Source: Spirochaetota bacterium
GTDB taxonomy: Bacteria > Spirochaetota > Spirochaetia > DSM-27196 > PWMO01
Assembly (NCBI GenBank): GCA_009908925.1
Contig: JAAAOH010000027.1
Coordinates: forward strand, 1 to 7,570
Reading direction: 5' to 3'
DNA: 7,570 bases
Shown here: positions 1-7,570 of the stretch, piece by piece
Numbering within the stretch: the first letter of the stretch is position 1
Layout: every line of letters begins with the position of its first letter
Program-made: the position numbers and the translations under genes
The notes under the pieces: generated by a model
The model's database searches: none
The model's input: only the letters and a program-made list of their open reading frames with translations
Told to the model about the DNA's origin: nothing

Positions 1-732
1 GAGCTGCACCATGGGCCTGAGCTCGGGCGGAATGACGGGGATCACGTCGAGAATCATCCACTCGGGCTCGTTCTCCGAGTCACGGAAGTGCTCGACGATC
101 TCGATGCGCTTGAGAAGCCGCTTGTCCGACTTCGCGCCCTTCTCCACCATCTTCGCCCTGAGCTCCGCCGAGAGCGAGTCGAGGTCGAGGTTCTCGAGGA
201 GCGTGCGCACGGCTTCCGCGCCGATACCGGCGGAGAAGGCCATACCGTAGCGGTCGCGCGCCTCGTCGAGCTCCTCCTCGGTGAGGAGGTCCATCTTCTT
301 GAGGTCAGTGTCGCCCGGATCGATGACGATGTACTTCTCGTAATACAGCACCGAGCGCAGATGCGCGATCGAGAGATCGAGAAGCAGCCCCATACGCGAG
401 GGCACCGAACGGTAGTACCAGATGTGGCTGACCGGAGAAGCGAGCTCGATGTGGCCCATACGCTCACGGCGGACCTTGAAGTGCGTCACTTCGACGCCAC
501 AGCGGTCACAAATCACACCCTTGTAGCGGATGGATTTGAACTTGCCGCAGTAACACTCCCACTCCTTGGTCGTGCCGAAGATGCGTTCGCAGAACAATCC
601 GTCCTTCTCGGGCCTCAGCGTGCGGTAGTTGATGGTCTCCGGTTTCTTGACCTCGCCGTAGCTCCACGCCCGGACCTGGTCCGGCGAGGCAAGCTGGATC
701 ATTATATTGTCGAAGTCCTGAATATCTCTCAT
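1..732 (-). CDS. rpoC: RNA polymerase beta' subunit, N-terminal 244 residues (gene continues off the left edge)
   Basis: Encodes the N-terminal part of the beta' subunit, which with beta forms the polymerase clamp and active-site cleft. From the ATG at 730-732 the frame stays open for exactly 244 codons to position 1, so the gene is cut by the window edge and is not broken. The protein starts MRDIQDFDNIMIQLASPDQV. The beta' zinc finger is intact, with cysteines C60, C62, C75 and C78 in the pattern CYCGKFK...ICDRCGVEV. Other family blocks are RPEKDGLFCERIFG (40-53), MGHIELASPVSHIWYYRSVPS (92-112, read as a block) and PEWMILDVIPVIPPELRPM near residues 223-241. The catalytic NADFDGD motif would lie beyond the window. 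The start is supported by two tandem AGGAG motifs just upstream. It follows rpoB by 42 nt, as expected for a cotranscribed pair. Confidence 0.97.
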   Translation of the reverse strand, partial: MRDIQDFDNIMIQLASPDQVRAWSYGEVKKPETINYRTLRPEKDGLFCERIFGTTKEWECYCGKFKSIRYKGVICDRCGVEVTHFKVRRERMGHIELASPVSHIWYYRSVPSRMGLLLDLSIAHLRSVLYYEKYIVIDPGDTDLKKMDLLTEEELDEARDRYGMAFSAGIGAEAVRTLLENLDLDSLSAELRAKMVEKGAKSDKRLLKRIEIVEHFRDSENEPEWMILDVIPVIPPELRPMVQL

Positions 733-734
733 AT

Positions 735-750
735 GCTCTCCTGCTCTCCT
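735..750 (-). promoter_or_regulatory. Tandemly duplicated Shine-Dalgarno for rpoC
   Basis: In transcript sense this reads AGGAGAGC twice, head to tail, as a perfect 8-nt tandem repeat. The proximal AGGAG sits 5 nt before the rpoC ATG, which is good spacing. The distal copy is 13 nt away, too far for the same start. A small perfect hairpin, ATCCG-GAG-CGGAT (755-767), lies just upstream. The repeat is seen directly; a role for the second copy is only a guess (ribosome standby, or a simple slippage duplication). Confidence 0.75.
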
Positions 751-774
751 TACGATCCGCTCCGGATACCTGCG

Positions 775-4287
<3,513 letters not shown>

Positions 4288-4438
4288 GGGCTACCTCCCA
4301 ATAGCTAACCCTGCGCACCGTTGCGGTGTGCAAGCGAGGAGACGCAAAGATACCACGCCCTCTCCGCGATCGACGACGCGATCGCGGGAGCGGTGGTATC
4401 CTGCGGAGTAGTAACGTAGAGACTGTTGATGCGCCGGA
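4288..4438 (-). promoter_or_regulatory. rplL-rpoB spacer with two hairpins; candidate attenuator or RNase III processing region
   Basis: This 151-nt spacer separates the last ribosomal protein gene from rpoB. It contains a long hairpin (4349-4400), a second smaller one (4313-4331) and the rpoB Shine-Dalgarno (4293-4299). In the transcript the small hairpin is GCACACCG-CAA-CGGTGCGC, a stem with one A-C mismatch, 13 nt upstream of the Shine-Dalgarno. In E. coli the equivalent spacer holds a partial terminator and an RNase III site that keep polymerase output below ribosomal protein output. The same role here is inferred from position and structure only. No promoter-like -35/-10 pair stood out to me. 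Confidence 0.55.
4349..4400 (-). promoter_or_regulatory. Long two-part stem-loop between rplL and rpoB
   Basis: On the plus strand, GATACCAC (4349-4356) is the perfect inverse of GTGGTATC (4393-4400). Inside it, CCGCGATCG (4364-4372) is the perfect inverse of CGATCGCGG (4379-4387), around a 6-nt loop. The two helices are joined by an asymmetric internal segment (7 and 5 nt) that can form about three more pairs. The stem is therefore roughly 20 bp in all. The transcript continues TATCTTTGCG after the stem, so there are only three consecutive U. That makes a strong intrinsic terminator unlikely and favours partial attenuation or processing by a double-strand RNase. Confidence 0.7.
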
Positions 4439-4834
4439 CTACTGAACCTCAATAGTTGCGCCGGCCGCTTCAAGCTTCTCCTTGATCTCGTTTGCTTCGT
4501 CCTTGGATGCGCCTTCCTTGACAGCCTTGCCTCCCGTCTCAACGAGCTCTTTGGCTTCCTTGAGTCCGAGTCCGGTGATTGCACGGACTTCCTTGATAAC
4601 GGGAATCTTCTTTCCGTCGTCGAAGGCCTTGAGAATCACGTTGAACTCGGTCTGCTCTTCTTCTTCAGCAGCTTCAGCCGCCGCAGGAGCCGCTCCGGGC
4701 GCTGCAGCCGCGGCAACCGGTGCCGCTGCGGTAACGCCGAACTTCTCTTCCATCGCGGAAACGAGCTCGGATACTTCGAGCACGCTCATGTTCGCGATTG
4801 CTTCCAATACATCATCTTTACTGAGTGTTGCCAT
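4439..4834 (-). CDS. rplL: 50S ribosomal protein L7/L12
   Basis: L7/L12 forms the multicopy flexible stalk of the 50S subunit and recruits and stimulates the translational GTPases (EF-Tu, EF-G, IF2). The 131-residue product has the full family layout. Residues 1-33 are the dimerisation domain that binds L10 (MATLSKDDVLEAIANMSVLE). Residues about 35-58 are an Ala/Pro-rich hinge, followed by an acidic EEEE run. Residues about 62-131 are the factor-binding C-terminal domain, including FDDGKKIPVIKEVRAITGLG (71-90) and LKEAKELVE. The hinge is slightly long, making the protein a little longer than the usual 120-125. The ATG at 4832-4834 is preceded by a strong AAGGAGAAGG. It sits 162 nt after rplJ and 151 nt before rpoB, so it is flanked by the two longest spacers in the window. 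Confidence 0.99.
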   Translation of the reverse strand: MATLSKDDVLEAIANMSVLEVSELVSAMEEKFGVTAAAPVAAAAAPGAAPAAAEAAEEEEQTEFNVILKAFDDGKKIPVIKEVRAITGLGLKEAKELVETGGKAVKEGASKDEANEIKEKLEAAGATIEVQ

Positions 4835-4996
4835 GTTACCTTCTCCTTTTATGTTGTGTTGTCGGCGATAGCATGCAACACGGACCGAAGACTAACGCCG
4901 AACTCGTATCCTGTATCATCCGCCCCGGCCCATCGATCTGACAGATCGGTGCGGGGGCGGTGCTGCGATCCCGGGCCGCAACCTCGTCGGGCCCGA
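4835..4996 (-). promoter_or_regulatory. rplJ-rplL spacer with two hairpins
   Basis: This is a 162-nt non-coding spacer. It contains a GC-rich hairpin (4920-4960) and a second stem in which CGGCGATAG (4863-4871) pairs with CTAACGCCG (4892-4900), with one mismatch and a 20-nt loop. The second stem ends 28 nt before the rplL start. The Shine-Dalgarno AAGGAGAAGG covers about 4839-4848. I saw no convincing promoter. L7/L12 is needed in several copies per ribosome while L10 is needed once, so extra control at this point is plausible, but the function is not shown by the sequence. Confidence 0.5.
4920..4960 (-). promoter_or_regulatory. GC-rich stem-loop between rplJ and rplL
   Basis: Outer arms CCGCCCC (4920-4926) and GGGGCGG (4954-4960) are perfect inverses. 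Inner arms CGATCT (4934-4939) and AGATCG (4943-4948) close a 3-nt loop, and two further pairs form beyond one mismatch (4931-4932 with 4950-4951). Only a small 4/2 internal loop separates the helices, so nearly the whole 41 nt can pair. The downstream transcript reads ATGATACAGG with no U run, so this does not look like an intrinsic terminator. Transcript stabilisation, processing or attenuation are possible roles. Confidence 0.6.
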
Positions 4997-5545
4997 TCAA
5001 CCGCCTTCTTCCGCGCGCTTCTTGTCCTCGACCGCCTTCAGGGTTCGCACGAGCTTGCTCGGCACGGCGTTGAGGGCGAAGACGAGGTTCTGCGCCGGGC
5101 CGTTCATCGCCGACATCAGCTTCGCAATCAGCTGATCGCGCGGCGGCAGCTTCGAGAGCCGCTCCGCCTGCTCGGCGGTGAAAACCGCGCCCTCAACGAG
5201 CGCGCCCTTCACATCGACAGCCGCCTCTTTGGCGAAATCGAGGAGCGTCTTCAACGTAGCCGGCGCCGCATCCCGCTCGGCGAGAGCGATGGCCGTCGGC
5301 CCGATAAGGTACTCCGATACGTCGGGCAGCTCCATCTGCTCGAAGGCGAGCTTCGCGTATCGGTTCTTGATGACGCGAAAATCCGCTCCCTTCTCTCTCA
5401 ATTGCTTCCGCAGCTCGGTGATCTGGTCCACCGACAGTCCGCGGTAGTCTGCAAACACGTAGTCCGACGCGCCGCCGAGGCGTTCCTTGATGGCGTCGAC
5501 GGAGTCTACTTTGTGCTTATGCACTTTCGTCTGGTAATCCGACAT
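4997..5545 (-). CDS. rplJ: 50S ribosomal protein L10
   Basis: L10 anchors the L7/L12 dimers at the base of the stalk, next to L11 on 23S rRNA. The product is 182 residues, somewhat longer than the 165 of E. coli. Recognisable blocks are DYVFADYRGLSVDQITELRK (28-47), FRVIKNRYAKLAF (56-68), YLIGPTAIAL (79-88) and LPPRDQLIAKLMSAMNGPAQ (133-152). The C-terminal helix that binds L7/L12 follows, ending in a charged DKKRAEEGG tail. The frame is open upstream into rplA, so a longer ORF reaching 5788 exists. The ATG at 5543-5545 is chosen because homology begins there and TAAGGAG overlaps the rplA stop 6 nt upstream. Only 10 nt separate it from rplA, which leaves no intergenic space for a conventional L10 autoregulatory leader. 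Confidence 0.98.
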   Translation of the reverse strand: MSDYQTKVHKHKVDSVDAIKERLGGASDYVFADYRGLSVDQITELRKQLREKGADFRVIKNRYAKLAFEQMELPDVSEYLIGPTAIALAERDAAPATLKTLLDFAKEAAVDVKGALVEGAVFTAEQAERLSKLPPRDQLIAKLMSAMNGPAQNLVFALNAVPSKLVRTLKAVEDKKRAEEGG

Positions 5546-5555
5546 CGCCGTCTCC

Positions 5556-6254
5556 TTACTCCTCAGCCGCCGCAGCGCCGTTGCCTGCGGTCGAGATCCA
5601 CACACCGGGACCCATTGTAGATGACACCGCGATCGACGTGACGAAATCACCCTTGATGTCCGTCGGACGTCGCTTCTTGACCTCGCCGACAACCACGTCG
5701 ATATTCTCCGCGATCTTCTCGGCCTCCATCGAAACCTTGCCGACCGGCAGGTGCAGCACACCCGTCTTGTCGGAGCGGAACTCCACACGGCCTTTCCGAA
5801 GCTCGTCGATTGCCGCTTTCAGCTCAAAGGTGACAGTCTGGGTCTTCGGATTCGGCATCAGGCCCCGCCGTCCGAGTATGGGACCGAGGCGACCGACATC
5901 TTTCATCATGTCCGGCGTCGCGACTGCAACGTCGAAATCCAGCCAGCCGTCCTTGATCTTCTCGATGAGATCTTCGTCGCCGACGTACGTGGCCCCGGCC
6001 TCTTCGGCCTCCTTGGCCTTGTCGCCTTTGGCGAAGACCAGAATCTTCTTTTCTTCGCGAAACTGATGCGGAAGCACCAGCGTGTCGCGAACATTCTGGC
6101 TCTTCTTGAGATTCAGATGCATCGAGAGCTCGACAGTTTCGTCGAAGCCGGCAAAGGCATAGTCCTTGACGCGTTTCACCGCTTCCTCAGTCGAATATCT
6201 CTCTCGGCGGTCGAAAGTAGCAAGCGCTTCACGATATTTTTTTCCGTGTTTCAT
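5556..6254 (-). CDS. rplA: 50S ribosomal protein L1
   Basis: L1 forms the mobile stalk of the 50S subunit that helps release E-site tRNA, and in many bacteria it represses its own operon by binding mRNA. The 232-residue length is normal for the family. Diagnostic blocks are FDETVELSMHLNL (37-49), the L1 signature GRLGPILGRRGLMPNPKTQT (121-140), KGRVEFRSDKTGVLHLPVGK (154-173) and SSTMGPGV (211-218), which contributes to RNA binding. The C-terminus ends in a small Ala/Glu tail. The ATG at 6252-6254 lies 2 nt after the rplK stop, with GGAGG located inside the rplK 3' end, so translation is very likely coupled. The TAA stop at 5556-5558 overlaps the rplJ ribosome-binding site. Confidence 0.99.
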   Translation of the reverse strand: MKHGKKYREALATFDRRERYSTEEAVKRVKDYAFAGFDETVELSMHLNLKKSQNVRDTLVLPHQFREEKKILVFAKGDKAKEAEEAGATYVGDEDLIEKIKDGWLDFDVAVATPDMMKDVGRLGPILGRRGLMPNPKTQTVTFELKAAIDELRKGRVEFRSDKTGVLHLPVGKVSMEAEKIAENIDVVVGEVKKRRPTDIKGDFVTSIAVSSTMGPGVWISTAGNGAAAAEE

Positions 6255-6256
6255 CG

Positions 6257-6688
6257 CTACGCCTCCACCTCGACACCCATGCTGCGAGCGGTGCCTGCCA
6301 CGATCTTCATCGCCGCGTCGATATCACGGGCATTCAAGTCCGGCATCTTCGTTTCGGCGATCTCCTGTACCTGCGCTTTGGTGAGCTTCCCCACCTTCTC
6401 ACGATGAGGCTCCGCGGAACCGCTGTCGAGCCCGAGTGCCTTCTTGATCAGCACCGCCGCCGGCGGCGTTTTGGTCACGAAGGTGAAGCTCCTGTCCTGA
6501 TACACGGTGATGACCACCGGGATCAGCAGGCCGGGCTCCATGTCTTTGGTAGCGTCGTTGAACTGCTGCACGAACTGGGGCGCGCTCACGCCATGGGGCC
6601 CGAGAGCCGGTCCGACCGGGGGAGCCGGGGTCGCCTTCCCCGCCGGTACCTGCAGCTTGATATACGTCGATACCTTTTTTTTGGCCAT
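6257..6688 (-). CDS. rplK: 50S ribosomal protein L11
   Basis: L11 lies at the base of the L7/L12 stalk in the GTPase-associated centre, where thiostrepton binds and stringent-response RelA activity depends on it. The product has 143 residues, the usual length. Residues 1-70 form the N-terminal domain with the proline-rich PAPPVGPALG (21-30). Residues about 74-143 form the rRNA-binding domain, with TPPAAVLIKKALG (74-86) and KIVAGTARSMGVEVE (128-142). After the proline-rich stretch the sequence is GPHGVSAPQFVQQFN, where E. coli has GQQGVNIMEF; this variant resembles treponemal L11 as I remember it. The frame is open further upstream to 6886 inside nusG. The ATG at 6686-6688 is preferred because homology begins there and AAGGAGG lies 5 nt upstream. 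Confidence 0.99.
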   Translation of the reverse strand: MAKKKVSTYIKLQVPAGKATPAPPVGPALGPHGVSAPQFVQQFNDATKDMEPGLLIPVVITVYQDRSFTFVTKTPPAAVLIKKALGLDSGSAEPHREKVGKLTKAQVQEIAETKMPDLNARDIDAAMKIVAGTARSMGVEVEA

Positions 6689-6782
6689 GTTGGCCTCCTT
6701 GCTTTGTGGTACAAGCCCCGATCCCGAGGATCGGGTCCCACCGGCTACGCAACGCGACAGCCGTCGGGGTTTCCAAGACCCC
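6689..6782 (-). promoter_or_regulatory. nusG-rplK spacer: structured leader of rplK
   Basis: This 94-nt spacer is nearly filled with inverted repeats. In transcript order: GGGGT/ACCCC (6766-6782) directly after the nusG stop; an imperfect stem CCCGACGGCT with AGCCGGTGGG (about 6737-6768, overlapping and so competing with the first); and a perfect 8-bp hairpin at 6717-6735. The Shine-Dalgarno AAGGAGG lies at about 6694-6700. In E. coli the L11-L1 mRNA is repressed by L1 binding a leader structure just before rplK. This region is in the right place for that, but I cannot confirm the L1-binding fold by eye. Confidence 0.45.
6717..6735 (-). promoter_or_regulatory. Perfect 8-bp hairpin upstream of rplK
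   Basis: CCCGATCC (6717-6724 on the plus strand) is the exact inverse of GGATCGGG (6728-6735), with a 3-nt loop. In the transcript it is followed by GGCTTGTACC, with no U run, so it is not a typical intrinsic terminator. It ends 28 nt before the rplK start codon. It could be part of an L1 operator, or just a stabilising element. Confidence 0.6.
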
Positions 6783-7337
6783 TCAGATCTTTTCGACCTG
6801 GAGAAAGCCAACCTCGACGGGCGTCGAACGGCCGAAGATGCCGACGGTAACCCGCAGTTTGCCTTTCTCCACGTTGACTTCCTCAACCGTGCCGGTAAAG
6901 GAATCGAACGGTCCTTCTATGATGCGGACCTGCTCGCCCGCGGTGAAGCTCTGCTTGGGCTTGAGTGATTTCTCGCCCTTGATCTCTCCGCTCTTCTGCA
7001 GGATCTCCCGCGCTTCTTCGGCCGAGATCGGTTGCGGCTTGTTGTTCGCACCCGAGCCGACGAAGCCCGTGACGCCGTTGATCTTTCTGATACGCGACGA
7101 GATGCCTTTCCATCCCAGATCGGGGAGATCCATCTCGAGCAGGATATACCCCGGAAGAAACTTCTTGGTGGAGACCTTCTTCTTTCCGTCCTTCACCTCG
7201 ACGACCTGCTCGGCCGGAACCTTTACGTCGGTTACCGCACCTTCGAACTCGTCGTCTTCCATGAGTATCCGGATTGTCTTTTCGATCTTATTCTCGTAGC
7301 CGGAATACGTGTGAAGTACGTACCAGTGCTTCGCCAT
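6783..7337 (-). CDS. nusG: Transcription termination/antitermination factor NusG
   Basis: NusG binds the polymerase clamp and suppresses pausing. Through its KOW domain it can contact Rho or ribosomal protein S10. The product is 184 residues, close to the 181 of E. coli, with no inserted domain. Residues 1-92 form the NGN domain, starting MAKHWYVLHTYSGYENKIEK and including KKFLPGYILLEMDL (58-71) and INGVTGFVG (86-94). A charged linker follows. The KOW domain begins at FTAGEQVRIIEGPFDSFTGT (131-150) and runs to the C-terminal VGFLQVEKI. The ATG at 7335-7337 is preceded by AGAAGGA with a 5-nt gap. It lies between secE and rplK as in most bacteria, though both flanking spacers are near 95-100 nt, longer than the almost abutting secE-nusG pair of E. 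coli. Confidence 0.99.
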   Translation of the reverse strand: MAKHWYVLHTYSGYENKIEKTIRILMEDDEFEGAVTDVKVPAEQVVEVKDGKKKVSTKKFLPGYILLEMDLPDLGWKGISSRIRKINGVTGFVGSGANNKPQPISAEEAREILQKSGEIKGEKSLKPKQSFTAGEQVRIIEGPFDSFTGTVEEVNVEKGKLRVTVGIFGRSTPVEVGFLQVEKI

Positions 7338-7436
7338 ACCTGTCCTTCTAATCTGAAATGCCCCGCGGCGACAGGGAAACGGATCATCGCCCCCGCGTCC
7401 ACCGGAACTGCCAACCGGGTGTTAAGCCCGCCGGGT
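7338..7436 (-). other. secE-nusG spacer, non-coding
   Basis: These 99 nt between the secE stop and the nusG start hold the nusG Shine-Dalgarno (7343-7349). They also hold one weak inverted repeat, CACCGG (7400-7405) with CCGGGTG (7415-7421), which pairs with one bulged base. There is no U tract and no clear promoter. A short reading frame that starts here and runs into nusG in another frame is not credible as a gene. Confidence 0.4.
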
Positions 7437-7570
7437 CTAGAAAATGAGATCTATACCCGTGAGGAATAGAAAATCGAGAATTCCGAGGACGGCGGCAAAA
7501 AGAGCCACGGAGACCAGCACGACCTTCGTAGAGGAAGCGACCTCATCCCGGGAGGGCCATACGACTTTCT
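7437..7570 (-). CDS. secE: Preprotein translocase subunit SecE, C-terminal 43 residues (5' end off the right edge)
   Basis: SecE is the small clamp subunit of the SecYEG protein-conducting channel in the inner membrane. Only the 3' end is in the window, from an AAA codon at 7566-7568 to the TAG at 7437-7439. The visible peptide starts KVVWPSRDEVASSTKVVLV. This is the conserved SecE amphipathic helix (the WPSRDE block), followed by one hydrophobic transmembrane segment of about 25 residues that includes ALFAAVLGILDFLFL. It ends GIDLIF, a normal SecE terminus. The assignment rests on this signature, the single C-terminal membrane helix and the position directly before nusG. The missing part would be the start codon and any additional N-terminal residues. 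Too short to appear as a standard complete ORF. Confidence 0.93.
   Translation of the reverse strand, partial: KVVWPSRDEVASSTKVVLVSVALFAAVLGILDFLFLTGIDLIF

Noticed and set aside
4349..4400. Calling the rplL-rpoB hairpin an intrinsic terminator
   Set aside because: Only three U follow the stem, and rpoB and rpoC downstream need the same transcript in the absence of a visible internal promoter. Partial attenuation or processing fits better.
4291..4584. 97-codon minus-strand frame spanning the rplL 3' end and the rplL-rpoB spacer
   Set aside because: It overlaps rplL in another frame, is Arg/Ser-rich without any recognisable motif, and runs straight through the two hairpins. The spacer is better explained as structured RNA.
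4856..5620. 254-codon plus-strand frame antisense to rplJ
   Set aside because: Antisense to a confidently identified ribosomal protein gene, with an Arg/Leu-rich composition typical of mirror frames in GC-rich genes.
7232..7414. 60-codon minus-strand frame starting in the secE-nusG spacer
   Set aside because: It runs into nusG out of frame, has no convincing ribosome-binding site and no family resemblance.

Overview
This is a 7.57 kb piece of a core chromosomal operon, all read on the minus strand (transcription runs right to left). In transcript order it holds secE (3' end only), nusG, rplK (L11), rplA (L1), rplJ (L10), rplL (L7/L12), rpoB (RNA polymerase beta) and rpoC (beta', 5' end only). 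This is the classic bacterial secE-nusG-rplKAJL-rpoBC order. It contains no mobile element, CRISPR array, RNA gene or accessory gene that I can see.

The likely source is a spirochaete, probably a moderately high-GC, free-living Spirochaetaceae-type organism. The grounds are: a compact 1170-residue RpoB without the long E. coli-type insertions; an asparagine (N494) at the rifampicin-pocket position that is Ser531 in E. coli, a hallmark of spirochaetes; and an L11 N-terminal region (GPHGVSAPQF) that resembles treponemal L11 as I remember it. The taxon is an inference. No alignment could be run.

Layout from right to left: secE tail 7437-7570; a 99-nt spacer; nusG 6783-7337; a 94-nt structured spacer; rplK 6257-6688; 2 nt; rplA 5556-6254; 10 nt; rplJ 4997-5545; a 162-nt spacer with two hairpins; rplL 4439-4834; a 151-nt spacer with two hairpins; rpoB 775-4287 (GTG start); 42 nt with a duplicated Shine-Dalgarno; rpoC 1-732.

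The genes serve linked jobs. L11, L1, L10 and L7/L12 build the stalks of the 50S subunit, NusG couples transcription to translation, beta and beta' form the polymerase core, and SecE belongs to the Sec translocon. The coding content is ordinary. The points worth a second look lie in the spacers: stable hairpins before rplK, rplL and rpoB, and no room for a conventional L10 leader between rplA and rplJ. I see no novel system here. No convincing promoter or intrinsic terminator was found, so the window is probably internal to one long transcript.
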